IMG/VR virus record: IMGVR_UViG_3300031658_000002
Coordinates: 1 to 64,000 of that record
From: a virus
DNA: 64,000 bases
Direction: 5' to 3' (one strand)
The notes beneath the pieces are model-generated. The model was not told the origin of the DNA. It made no database searches and saw only the letters and a list, made by a program, of their open reading frames with translations. The translations under genes and the position numbers were made by a program. Of the stretch, positions 41,901 to 49,931 are shown in pieces. The stretch's first letter is position 1; every line of letters starts with the position of its first letter.

Positions 41901-43433
41901 ATATGCTGTTCCATCAAGGCTAAGAGCTTGCTGATTGTCACCTATTACTACGCAATCTTGCACTGGTGGGTTTTCTGCAGCTGTCTGCTGTTGGTATATA
42001 CCTAAAAATGGATTTGGCGTACCTACACCGGAAGCAGTCCAATAAGTATTTAGTGACGTTGCTCCATTAAATGCAACACCTTGTTTAGTGAAGTCACCCA
42101 TAGGTGCACGGAATTTCTGATAGTCCCTTCTATACAATAACTCCTGAGCTGCAACTGCATTATCTGATGCAAGAACCCAGTCAAATGGAGCTTGTTCATT
42201 TTTCATATAACACTTAACACGTGTAACGTCTCCAGTCATTGGCTGTAGATTATTGAATGTTACATGTGCATAAGAAGTATTAAGCGGCTCCCCGGTTGAC
42301 CCTGTAGGGTTTGCACTGTAGCTTGCGGGAGCCTGTGCCCACATAAGTTCAAAGTCAGAATCTGTAAATTCAAAGTGTTCGAAGTCTTGATACTGTGCTC
42401 CTGTTGTTCCTTGTATTGTAGTATGTGGTGATGAAGTTCTTATCTCGAAAGGTGAGATTACTTCTTCGACCATAGATACATACGCACCTGTTATAAATGA
42501 TGGTATGTTGTTTGTTAGCAGATTGTTTTCAAATAATCCATCGCCTTCCTCTTCAGGGGCAAAGACTGGATTTGATGGTGTATGTTCTGTTGAATATCCT
42601 AGATACGAACCAGGTCTAGGAGTTTGAGGGGATCGTACTATTATTACACCACCTACCATATCACTGGTAAACCCTCCAAAGTCTATATAATTAGTACCTT
42701 GAGGTTTCGCTGTTATAAAAAACTTACCTCCACTCTTTTTATATTCTACCTTAGTTGTTGTGTTAGGGCCTTGAACTTCTGCAGCATAACCATCAGACGA
42801 AAGCACATAGCTTGATGTAGGATTTCCGTTCCAATATAGAGATGGTGTAGACCCTGATAGATCTTGATTGTGTGTTAGTGCGTAAAATGGCTTTAATATC
42901 TCCTCTATCTTTATTACAGGTCTAGAAGTCTGGCCGTATAAAACAGGTGACTTGTTAGAGTTGCTAGGCTTAGTTGTAAATATCCTAGTCCATCTAAAAT
43001 TAGGTATACCATACCATGCAGAAGGGATTGGCGTACCATCCGGTCCTTGAGAAGCTACTCCTATTATTGTAACTATAGTGTCTCCTGGTGGAGTATTGGT
43101 AGTTACATCTATTGATATCACTTTAGTATCTAGATCGTCGCCTAAACCATATACCTGTGACTTAAGTACTTGACCGTTGGTATCTAACACTTCGACTAGT
43201 ATCTCTGAGTTTAGAAGCATTGTAGCTGCAGTACCTCTTATTCCTATAAAATTCTTACCGCCAGTAAAATTGAATGAAGGATCATAGTCTAATTTAAAGT
43301 AATTGCTAGACTTGTCATCAAAATCTTCGAAATACACATTTCTATTATATAAATCTTGGAAGAAGTATTGACCTACGGTGGTCTCTATCTGAAGTCTTTC
43401 TATTCTATCTGTCGCTGTTGTGTTTGATGCCAT
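38901..43433 (-). CDS. Long tail fibre with C-terminal S74 intramolecular chaperone
   Basis: This 1510-residue protein is likely the main host-binding fibre. The first 650 residues are mixed beta domains. Residues about 690-730 are GPxxFxGPVTMSGP repeats, and about 800-940 are three 53-residue repeats (DLWHTI.AD...TTDTxxIAGGxGITT). The end is a Peptidase_S74 domain from Ser1397 (SDRRLKESI, then SGFIAQEVQEYFPDAV and DYNAFLPLLVKSVQDQQ). S74 domains trimerise the fibre and then cleave themselves off, with Ser and Lys of SDRRLK as the expected catalytic pair. Its own strong late motif and GGGAA ribosome binding site precede it. Confidence 0.88.
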   Translation of the reverse strand: MASNTTATDRIERLQIETTVGQYFFQDLYNRNVYFEDFDDKSSNYFKLDYDPSFNFTGGKNFIGIRGTAATMLLNSEILVEVLDTNGQVLKSQVYGLGDDLDTKVISIDVTTNTPPGDTIVTIIGVASQGPDGTPIPSAWYGIPNFRWTRIFTTKPSNSNKSPVLYGQTSRPVIKIEEILKPFYALTHNQDLSGSTPSLYWNGNPTSSYVLSSDGYAAEVQGPNTTTKVEYKKSGGKFFITAKPQGTNYIDFGGFTSDMVGGVIIVRSPQTPRPGSYLGYSTEHTPSNPVFAPEEEGDGLFENNLLTNNIPSFITGAYVSMVEEVISPFEIRTSSPHTTIQGTTGAQYQDFEHFEFTDSDFELMWAQAPASYSANPTGSTGEPLNTSYAHVTFNNLQPMTGDVTRVKCYMKNEQAPFDWVLASDNAVAAQELLYRRDYQKFRAPMGDFTKQGVAFNGATSLNTYWTASGVGTPNPFLGIYQQQTAAENPPVQDCVVIGDNQQALSLDGTAYWVFEPSSSNTASFYQDQWYELSFKAVSQKTQIPTWTTTYDDAIEEPKLSLYMSGSAFTDGGSAHGKFIGLIEDTAIKKKQVDYDYNNNQKEVGKKFIFKADGTEGGGPRFKIDSGVWYLWDISIKPWDRKGFTPGTWDVIFPTIKCNVAEYDSLDFKFEFYNDYGDIADYTAVIPNVPWKNELTATFTNVVSNTVTSTGPSIFSGPNTFGGTSSFTGPVTMSGPNLINGTTSFSGPVTMSGPGLFGDSCNDSWIISGSVYLPCLPAASQSKLVNWDGVTGQLKTISAADFVSSTVGAAAQDLWHTINADGPSSTTPNTTTDSLTIAGGSGITTAIVGDTLTITNNNPAGASDQNLWHTIEADSTSTSPNSTTDTFKIAGGTGITTAISGDVLTITNGASTGAPDQDLYKTFAVAGQTSQTANTATDTMTLVAGSGMTLTTATDAITFASTAANAFVKIKVTHSGTTPHAAQADLVASANDNLYLVGGTNVTLSSNAGTDHITISSNTGGSGGSGGSADNLGNHTATTALQMGANWITQSDGYGHMWKGTQFTDYAEVHRTAADDFHIRNKGSKNNAIKISDGSAGIRLQPDNLTMAASLASTHGGMQIAANNDLFYYSLKEADTYYSLKYNTSTNEITYFRENNISSGGSACMSSGLLDKDTVATIGFNPYHGAGSGNHLRSWSYISCTTTIGPPLYDPSLSAAVGWNSFGGLYDETAWLTVNGFNAMDCPVGAAAHHSSFASTNVGMQYAAIFNKMADPGNAHNDNHECNMAGAGHGIKIGVSSIPRTVDLKYPPQTTANTSMPPYLTCAENGTHNKPPYQSTYIQGQGWQSVAYPGDCGLGNVFYISFEHKEARHDGSIKGYYAGGVRKDHFNYKTKVIYETVSDRRLKESITDTVLSIDNLMGIPVRDFEWIATPSSKGGMRQSGFIAQEVQEYFPDAVHGNEESNPDPEKAPIIMDYNAFLPLLVKSVQDQQDMINKQQTVIDDLTSRIKALENK
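40610..41030 (-). repeat. 159-bp in-frame repeats in the long tail fibre
   Basis: The segment tgccataagt recurs at 40831 and 40990, a 159-base period, with a diverged third unit around 40672. Each unit encodes about 53 residues with (D/N)L(W/Y)(H/K)T and ITNxx turns. Confidence 0.75.
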
Positions 43434-43454
43434 TTATTATTCCCAGTATTATAC

Positions 43455-43467
43455 TATATAAATATCA
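43455..43467 (-). promoter_or_regulatory. Late-type promoter motif
   Basis: The coding strand reads TGATATTTATATA preceded by AGTACT, identical over 19 bases to the motif before the gp13-like gene. The fibre ATG follows 21 bases later. Confidence 0.65.
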
Positions 43468-43471
43468 AGTA

Positions 43472-46400
43472 CTACACAATAACCTTACTCAATCCTTTAG
43501 TTATGTTGATCTCTACTAGACCATCAACCATATCTTTCATGATATCTATGTGAGATATTATCATTACAAAGTCAAATTCTGCTTTAAGATAATCAAACAA
43601 CATAGACATAGAGTTTATATTCTCTGAATCTAAATTACCAAAGCCTTCGTCAACTGCCAAGAAATTAGGACGTGGTAAGTTAGATATTTTTATAAGCGCT
43701 ACCCGTATTGCTAAAGAACTTATAAACTTCTCCATACCCGAAGTAAGTTCTAAAGGCCATCTGTCTTCTTCTCCATATTTTATATAACTTAATATATTTT
43801 TGCCATCTACATCGAACTCTATTTCGAAGTCAACTATTTGAGATAAAGTATTATTTATCTCCTCTTCAAGATATGGCAACGTCTCAGCTATTATCTCGTA
43901 AGGTATACCGTCACGTTTAATTGCATCTAAATAAAACTCATATGACTTCAGCTTTAACTCCAACTCGTGTGCATCGCTTATAGTACTTGTTATATTAGAT
44001 ATGTTTTGAGTAGTTATGGAGACGTTACTGTATGCTTTCTGTATATCGTTTTGTACTTCGTCCAATTCTACTTTTATATTTGCTTTTTCTATTTCTAGAT
44101 TGTCTATAGATGCGTTTATCCGTTCATTAGCCTTGATAGTTTCCTTGTTTCTATGATACTTCTCTATATCCTTATCTATACCCTTTAGTTCAGTTTTCTT
44201 GGCGCGTAGGTCAGACTTTCTCTGCTCCGATTTGATTATAATTTCCGATTCATATTGGCTAATAGTCAACTTTTCACTTTCTAGTTCTCTATATATATTT
44301 ATTAGATTTTCAACCTCAGTCTTCTCCAGTAACACACTATCTGATATTGATCTGTCGCTTAAAAGCTTGTTAACAATAATCTTGTCTTCTTTAAGTAAGT
44401 CTTTTGCTTGCATTGCAGATTTTACAAATTCATTGTCGCAGCAATAATTACAGGCAGGGTCGTACTCGTGCACATCAAGTTTTGATATCAAGTCTAGCTT
44501 GTTTCTTACGCTTACCTTTTTAACTTCTATTTCTCTTACCAATCTAGAGTTATTATCTTTTTCTATATCAAGTACTGCCTTTTTAGCTACAAGATCTTTT
44601 ACATCTATCTTTGACATTTTTAGATTTATCTCAGTTGACTTTTTCTTATTAACCTTTGCGTACTCTTTGTATTTGTTTAACTTGTAGTTATATGCACTTA
44701 TGGTTTCCTCGGCAAAACTTTTCACTCTTTCTAACTTTTCAATATTATCTGATGTAGATATATTTTTAAGCTCCTTGACTTTGGTGTGTATACTTTTCTC
44801 TTTATCTGAATATCGTTTCTGTATAGTATTCTTGTCTCCGTCTAACTCTGAGTATACTTTGCTGTATCTTTTCTGATTCTCTTCTTCGTCTATTAGCTGT
44901 TGAGAGTAGTCTGTCTTTCCAAAATTTCTAAGAAGTATCTGCACCTCCTTTATCTCCTCATTTGCTAGATTATAAAGCTCTTCAAATACAGTTATATCTA
45001 AGAATTGAGAAAGAAGATCTTTCTTCTCCGTCTGTGACTGATCAATAAATCCAGTACTATTGTTTTGTACTGACATTGATGTTAACACAAAGTCATTATA
45101 TAAACCTAGATAACCTCTTATATTTTTATCAGTCTGAGTTCTCTGCTCTCCATTTAAAGATATTATCGTATCGTCTTCACCTATCATCCAGAAATTAACG
45201 TCAACTCTAACGTGGCCCTTTTTTTCTTTAACACCTTTTCTTTCTATGAAATATTGTATACCGTCTATCTCAAAGTTAAGCTTACATGAAAAATTCTTTT
45301 TCTTATTGTTCAGTACATCAGATGCGGATTTAGTTCTAGAGCACTTATGGAAAGCGCAAAACATTAGTGCATCAAGTATTGCAGACTTCCCTGCGTGGTT
45401 GGGAGCAAATACGCCTACGACATCTCTAAGTTTGCTAAAGTCTATTACATTGTCTTCACCATAACTGAACATGTTAGAAAATTCAAACGTTTTAGGCAGC
45501 CACCTAACACCTCTAGATATTTCTATTGCTGAAAGATGTTTATTAAGTTCAGTGTTTATATTTTTTATTCTGCGTATAGTCTCAGAGTCAGCTGAATGAT
45601 TTGTTCCTATGTATTCTTCAAGCAATTCGTTTTGATATTGTACATCTCTTATATCTCTTGTTAACGAGCGTGTTGTTTTATTCTGAGCATTGAGTTTGTC
45701 GTTTTTTATTATAACTATGTCTGTAGTTTTACATTTGCATTTTATTTCTTTTATTATATCTTTCAGCTGAGCCCTTGTTGTGTTGTTAGTACGTATTCTT
45801 ACTCTAGGATATTTTGGTATGCTGTCTATATTTGGCAGTATGCCTTCGCTGACGTTTATAGTGTAAAACCCATGCACATTTTCAAAGTTCCTGAATTCAG
45901 CTTTTCTTTTCTCTACATCCCATATAGCACAACCGTGGTTATCAAACGATTCTCCAAAATTCTGCTGTATTAAAGACCCTACCTGGAGTATTGTTTCATC
46001 TGTATCGTAAAACTGTCTCTTGTGTATATCTCCAAGCATAGTCATATCATAGCCATCAAACATAGATGATTTTAAACTATCACTTTCAACTTTATATCCT
46101 GCATCAGTGTATGACATATCAAGTGCTCCGTGGAAAAGAGCAACTTTAGTCTCACCTTCAAAAGAATTAGATTTTATAAAAGTCTTCGGGTCGTCGAAAA
46201 TACTAAACACTGCAAAGTGAGTGTCGGCTATTAAATGCACTGCAGAGTCTTTAAGATAGTGAAGCTGTGGGTGGTTTAAAGATTCAATCATCGGAGTAAG
46301 AGAGTCAAGCCTAGACGAGTTATTTAGATTTGCATCGTGATTACCAGTTATAACTATCGTATGCCGTCTGTCTGCTAGATTTTTTAAAAACTCGCACGTT

Positions 46401-46618
46401 AGCTTTATAAGCTCAGGTGATATATCAGTCTTACTATGTACGACGTCGCCTCCTACATATACTATTGAGTTTTTAGGAAGATCGTCAACTTCTTTATACA
46501 GCTGTCTAAATACTTTTCTATATTCCTTATGTCTCTGATAATTTCTTATGTGTATATCAGCAACATGCAATACTTTTTCTAATTTGTTAAATCCTACATC
46601 AATCTTGTTAAAGTCCAA
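43472..46618 (-). CDS. Fused Mre11-Rad50 recombination nuclease (gp47-gp46 in one chain)
   Basis: Processes DNA ends for recombination-dependent replication. Of 1048 residues, 1-340 are an Mre11/SbcD phosphoesterase with HVADIHI (Asp21, His23), VGGDVVH (Asp58), TGNHD (His94, Asp95), LFHG and LGDIH. Residues 380-1048 are Rad50/SbcC, with Walker A FAPNHAGKSA (404-413), long coiled coils, a zinc hook CNYC (723-726), LTSGMEKFISSLAIRVAL and Walker B FLAVDEGFGNLD near the end. T4 encodes these as separate genes 47 and 46. The start is TTG 46618 with GGAG seven bases upstream, overlapping the primase end by 11 bases. No frameshift or stop separates the halves. Confidence 0.93.
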   Translation of the reverse strand: MDFNKIDVGFNKLEKVLHVADIHIRNYQRHKEYRKVFRQLYKEVDDLPKNSIVYVGGDVVHSKTDISPELIKLTCEFLKNLADRRHTIVITGNHDANLNNSSRLDSLTPMIESLNHPQLHYLKDSAVHLIADTHFAVFSIFDDPKTFIKSNSFEGETKVALFHGALDMSYTDAGYKVESDSLKSSMFDGYDMTMLGDIHKRQFYDTDETILQVGSLIQQNFGESFDNHGCAIWDVEKRKAEFRNFENVHGFYTINVSEGILPNIDSIPKYPRVRIRTNNTTRAQLKDIIKEIKCKCKTTDIVIIKNDKLNAQNKTTRSLTRDIRDVQYQNELLEEYIGTNHSADSETIRRIKNINTELNKHLSAIEISRGVRWLPKTFEFSNMFSYGEDNVIDFSKLRDVVGVFAPNHAGKSAILDALMFCAFHKCSRTKSASDVLNNKKKNFSCKLNFEIDGIQYFIERKGVKEKKGHVRVDVNFWMIGEDDTIISLNGEQRTQTDKNIRGYLGLYNDFVLTSMSVQNNSTGFIDQSQTEKKDLLSQFLDITVFEELYNLANEEIKEVQILLRNFGKTDYSQQLIDEEENQKRYSKVYSELDGDKNTIQKRYSDKEKSIHTKVKELKNISTSDNIEKLERVKSFAEETISAYNYKLNKYKEYAKVNKKKSTEINLKMSKIDVKDLVAKKAVLDIEKDNNSRLVREIEVKKVSVRNKLDLISKLDVHEYDPACNYCCDNEFVKSAMQAKDLLKEDKIIVNKLLSDRSISDSVLLEKTEVENLINIYRELESEKLTISQYESEIIIKSEQRKSDLRAKKTELKGIDKDIEKYHRNKETIKANERINASIDNLEIEKANIKVELDEVQNDIQKAYSNVSITTQNISNITSTISDAHELELKLKSYEFYLDAIKRDGIPYEIIAETLPYLEEEINNTLSQIVDFEIEFDVDGKNILSYIKYGEEDRWPLELTSGMEKFISSLAIRVALIKISNLPRPNFLAVDEGFGNLDSENINSMSMLFDYLKAEFDFVMIISHIDIMKDMVDGLVEINITKGLSKVIV

Positions 46619-47519
46619 ATTTCATCTCCAGTAATTTTGCAAAATCTACAGGCTTTGATTTACTAATCAGCTCTGTTATCTTTTTATGTCCTAATGTGCT
46701 AGGATCTTCGTCATCTTGCATTTCAATTATTCTAACGTCTATATTTTCTGATTGCAAGTATTCGCATAGTTTTATAGATTCACTCTTTGCATCGCTATCT
46801 AAAACTATGTTAACTCGCTTAACTTTGTTCTGTCTTATTTTCGCTCTTAACGACTTAGGGAGGAACTTTCCAAATATTGGTATGGAGTTCTCGCCAACTG
46901 CTATTGCATCAAAAACACCTTCGCATATATTTATATCTTCATTCCAGTTTATTAGTAACTCAAACCCTATAACATCTTTAGATGTCTTAGGATTCTTGTG
47001 CTTGAAGTCACTTTCGTAATAAGCTCTACCTACAAAGTAATTTAATATACCAAAGCTATCGTAGCTAGGTATTACTACCATTCCTTTATATTGGCCTGAA
47101 TCACAATAACCTATATTATATCTAAGCACATCTGTCTTTGTAATTCCTCTTGATTTTAAATACCTTGCAGCGTTTCTGAATTCAGGGTTGTTTTTATCGC
47201 CATCTACAATCGGCTTAAACTCTAAAGGAAGTGATACATGTTCTACTTCTTTTTCACGGTCAACTTTACGTTTAACACCCGTAAGCATGTGTAACTCTTT
47301 AACTCTGCCGTGTGATCCCACCTGCCTAAATATTCTTTCAGCACCTACTCCTTTAACTCCACATACCCAGCAGTGCCATTTTTGAGTTATAATGTTTATA
47401 ACAAGTTTCTTTTTGTGATGATTGCAGTATGGACATGTGAAAGTTGCTTCATTTCCACTAGTCATTGATTTCCCTAATACATTTTCAAAAAGATTGAGTA
47501 AGCGTCTACTTTTATTCAT
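46608..47519 (-). CDS. 61: DNA primase, gp61-like
   Basis: Makes RNA primers for lagging-strand synthesis with the replicative helicase. This 303-residue protein has a zinc domain (CPYC at 29-32, CWVC at 50-53, as in CHC2 fingers). It then has a TOPRIM core: FVGRAYYESD, INICEGVFDAIAVG with the catalytic Glu, and RVNIVLDSDAKS with the metal-binding Asp pair. It is slightly shorter than T4 gp61 (342). The ATG at 47519 is embedded in an extended -10 motif with no ribosome binding site, so a leaderless mRNA is likely. It is co-transcribed with the Mre11-Rad50 fusion. Confidence 0.88.
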   Translation of the reverse strand: MNKSRRLLNLFENVLGKSMTSGNEATFTCPYCNHHKKKLVINIITQKWHCWVCGVKGVGAERIFRQVGSHGRVKELHMLTGVKRKVDREKEVEHVSLPLEFKPIVDGDKNNPEFRNAARYLKSRGITKTDVLRYNIGYCDSGQYKGMVVIPSYDSFGILNYFVGRAYYESDFKHKNPKTSKDVIGFELLINWNEDINICEGVFDAIAVGENSIPIFGKFLPKSLRAKIRQNKVKRVNIVLDSDAKSESIKLCEYLQSENIDVRIIEMQDDEDPSTLGHKKITELISKSKPVDFAKLLEMKFGL

Positions 47520-47537
47520 GTATATAATATAACAAAT
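47520..47537 (-). promoter_or_regulatory. Early/middle-type extended -10 promoter, leaderless
   Basis: The coding strand reads AATTTGTTATATTATATAC directly before the primase ATG, matching the polymerase promoter at nearly every base. It drives the primase and recombination nuclease pair. Confidence 0.6.
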
Positions 47538-47549
47538 TTTTCCGAGTTA

Positions 47550-47990
47550 TTAAAGCTTTATCTCGTTTATTTTCTTTTCAGTGTCATCTGTAAATCTAAC
47601 CCTAGCAAATCTTCTAGGGCCTATACAGTCGTTATAAAAGTCGTCTTTAACTGACACGTGGTATCTATGATGTATATTTTCTTCTAAGTAGTTTACTTGT
47701 CCTTTGGTTTCCCCTATTATCAATATTTCAAACTTGAACTTATCTTTACCTAATGTTTCAATATCTTTGTTCAATGATTTTGATGAGCCTGTATATTCTC
47801 TCCAGTTAGAATCTTTTCTGATAATCTTGCGTCTTTTCTTGCCTGCTACTTTGACACGTCTCGTTGTACCAAAGTACTTTCGGCCTATATATTTCTTACC
47901 TGATATTATGTTTGTAATTAAGTAGACAAAACCAAAAAGATCTTCAGGTGCCTCGCTTATAGGCTTTCCTTTATATAACCAATGACTCAT
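47550..47990 (-). CDS. GIY-YIG endonuclease
   Basis: This 146-residue nuclease has FVYLITNIISGKKYIGRKYF: FVY (21-23) stands for GIY and YIG (34-36) is exact, followed by Arg37. WREYTGSSKSLNKDIETLGKDKFKFEIL and YLEENIHH with the metal-binding Glu complete the domain. This two-part start is typical of T4-like phage Seg/homing-type and stand-alone nucleases. It lacks a recognisable DNA-binding module, so it may be a repair or host-DNA nuclease rather than a homing enzyme. It follows a structural gene by four bases and has no clear ribosome binding site. Confidence 0.85.
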   Translation of the reverse strand: MSHWLYKGKPISEAPEDLFGFVYLITNIISGKKYIGRKYFGTTRRVKVAGKKRRKIIRKDSNWREYTGSSKSLNKDIETLGKDKFKFEILIIGETKGQVNYLEENIHHRYHVSVKDDFYNDCIGPRRFARVRFTDDTEKKINEIKL

Positions 47991-47993
47991 ATT

Positions 47994-49916
47994 TTATGTA
48001 TCGAATGCTACAACAAAAGAAGTGTCGTAGTGAGGGGATTTCTGTATTGGTCTAGAGAGCTTTCCAACTGCCAGTAGTCTAGCTTGGTCATCATATAAAC
48101 CTATTGTTGTGATATATGGGCCCCAGTCTGAAGCAGTTACAAACGTATGGATTGTACTCAGCTTTTTATCGTCGAGAAGAGTAGGATTCATAGTGAAGCC
48201 ATACTCCTTTTCTTTTATGTGACAATTATATTCATGTTCTATTATTGTATGTGTATTTCTAAAAGACATAGTACATTCTGAAAATATACTGCCGTTTGCA
48301 CTTGTATAATTCTCTTCAGGTGCCGTGAATGTAATTAGACCATGATTGTAAAATACGTTACCTACCTTGTTTTCAAATGAAGGGTTAGCCTGCACAAAGT
48401 TAACTTCTTTTACAGCTAAATTATCTTGGAATATCATTATCTGGCTTATGCCGCCTTTGAATTGATTTTTATATTCAGTAGTATCTTTATATTTTCTAGA
48501 ATACATAGCGTCAGTTGACTGTCTTCTATACTTTGTTCCTGGATCCCAAGGTCTCGCACCTATAACTAAGTCAGCTTTATTATATGTAGAACCTGAGGGC
48601 ATTGTTGCTGAAGACTGGAGTGACCCATCTACATAAAAATAAATGTGGCTGCCTGATTTTGTAAGTACTATATTGTTAAAGGCCGTGGACTGACTTACTA
48701 CATGAGGGCTGTTTAAGTATACTGTTTGGTGGCCGTTACTCACAGCTGCTTGGTATGTCCCTGCATTTCCTATAGAAACACTACCTGAGTTTGCTCCTTT
48801 TGATCCTTCAGAATTAACATATCTTATAGAAAATGGAAACGCACCTTCATTGTGAGGGTCGTGTTTAGAAATTATATAGTTGTGGTGTTGGTGATTAGAT
48901 CCGTCTGCGCTTGCTGTAACTTGGAAGCGTGAAGCTGATACTCTTACATATACCGAAAAGTCATCTGCTATAGTGTTATCTTTTAGTCTCGCTGTTCTGA
49001 AGTCAAATTGGTGTCTGTCTTTTATAACTAACATACTAGATTTTTCTTTGTTCAATCTAGATCTTGTAGTTTCAGGGCGTATACCATCAAGCTCTATAAA
49101 TGTCATCTCAGCTGCTGATGAGGTTCTAGGCTTAAAGTTGTGACCTTCTACTCTGTTTGGATATGGAGACCGTTCAAAAAATCTTGTCTTGTTTTTTAAA
49201 TCATAGTATTCCTTACCTTTGTCTCGATAATAACTACTACTTGCAAGTGCGTTTATACTGTGTGCACTGGTCTTTTTACCTGCTGTGTTATACATATCTG
49301 TAAAGTTCATTGAGAATAAACTTTTTGATGTGTAGCTTATAGTTTCGCCTGGCACATCTAGATATAGAGAAGAATCTATCAAGTTACCAAACGTGTCATC
49401 AACAAGAGTTGTACTACCAGAAATTATAGATACAGAGCCTTTTTTAATAGACTCACCAAACATTTTCTGAGGGATTGATATTATACCTGCTGATTTACCT
49501 AGTGCTCTTATTTCTTTTTCATAGCCATTATTATCTAATGTCCAACAAGGATCATCTGGATTTGTATAATACATTCCCTGTATAGAGTCGTGTAAACTTC
49601 TTTTGAAATATCCGTTAGTAGTTACCGGGTGGAGTGATGGTGTTACAACTTGTAAATAAGAACCCATTTCGCTTGCAAGAAACTGAGTATCGTCGAACAC
49701 TGTATCATAAGCAAACACGCTCAGAGATACTATTCGTATATCCTGAGGGTTATGTTGAGATGATGTTTGCCAATGGTCAATTATCTTATACTGTTCGTAG
49801 TGCTTTTCGTAATAACTACCAGTATAATTAGAAATGGTAAACTTATATTCTTTATGTGCCTCGAACGGAGTAAATTGTATATCGTCCTTTCGAAACTTCT
49901 TAAATATACCAGACAT
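47994..49916 (-). CDS. Virion structural protein with LamG-like domain and shared C-terminal module
   Basis: This 640-residue protein starts MSGIFKKFRKDDIQFTPFEAHKEYKF. Residues about 330-480 form a LamG/concanavalin-like sandwich (HIYFYVDGSLQSSATMPSG, then LVIGARPWD and FKGGISQIMIFQDNLAV), a common carbohydrate-binding or spacer fold in tail proteins. The last 80 residues (EYGFTMNPTLL, YITTIGLYDDQARLLAVGKLSRPIQKS) are homologous to the end of the neighbouring 407-residue protein. It has an AGGAG ribosome binding site. Likely a peripheral baseplate or fibre-attachment subunit. Confidence 0.75.
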   Translation of the reverse strand: MSGIFKKFRKDDIQFTPFEAHKEYKFTISNYTGSYYEKHYEQYKIIDHWQTSSQHNPQDIRIVSLSVFAYDTVFDDTQFLASEMGSYLQVVTPSLHPVTTNGYFKRSLHDSIQGMYYTNPDDPCWTLDNNGYEKEIRALGKSAGIISIPQKMFGESIKKGSVSIISGSTTLVDDTFGNLIDSSLYLDVPGETISYTSKSLFSMNFTDMYNTAGKKTSAHSINALASSSYYRDKGKEYYDLKNKTRFFERSPYPNRVEGHNFKPRTSSAAEMTFIELDGIRPETTRSRLNKEKSSMLVIKDRHQFDFRTARLKDNTIADDFSVYVRVSASRFQVTASADGSNHQHHNYIISKHDPHNEGAFPFSIRYVNSEGSKGANSGSVSIGNAGTYQAAVSNGHQTVYLNSPHVVSQSTAFNNIVLTKSGSHIYFYVDGSLQSSATMPSGSTYNKADLVIGARPWDPGTKYRRQSTDAMYSRKYKDTTEYKNQFKGGISQIMIFQDNLAVKEVNFVQANPSFENKVGNVFYNHGLITFTAPEENYTSANGSIFSECTMSFRNTHTIIEHEYNCHIKEKEYGFTMNPTLLDDKKLSTIHTFVTASDWGPYITTIGLYDDQARLLAVGKLSRPIQKSPHYDTSFVVAFDT

Positions 49917-49931
49917 GTTATACTCCTATTT

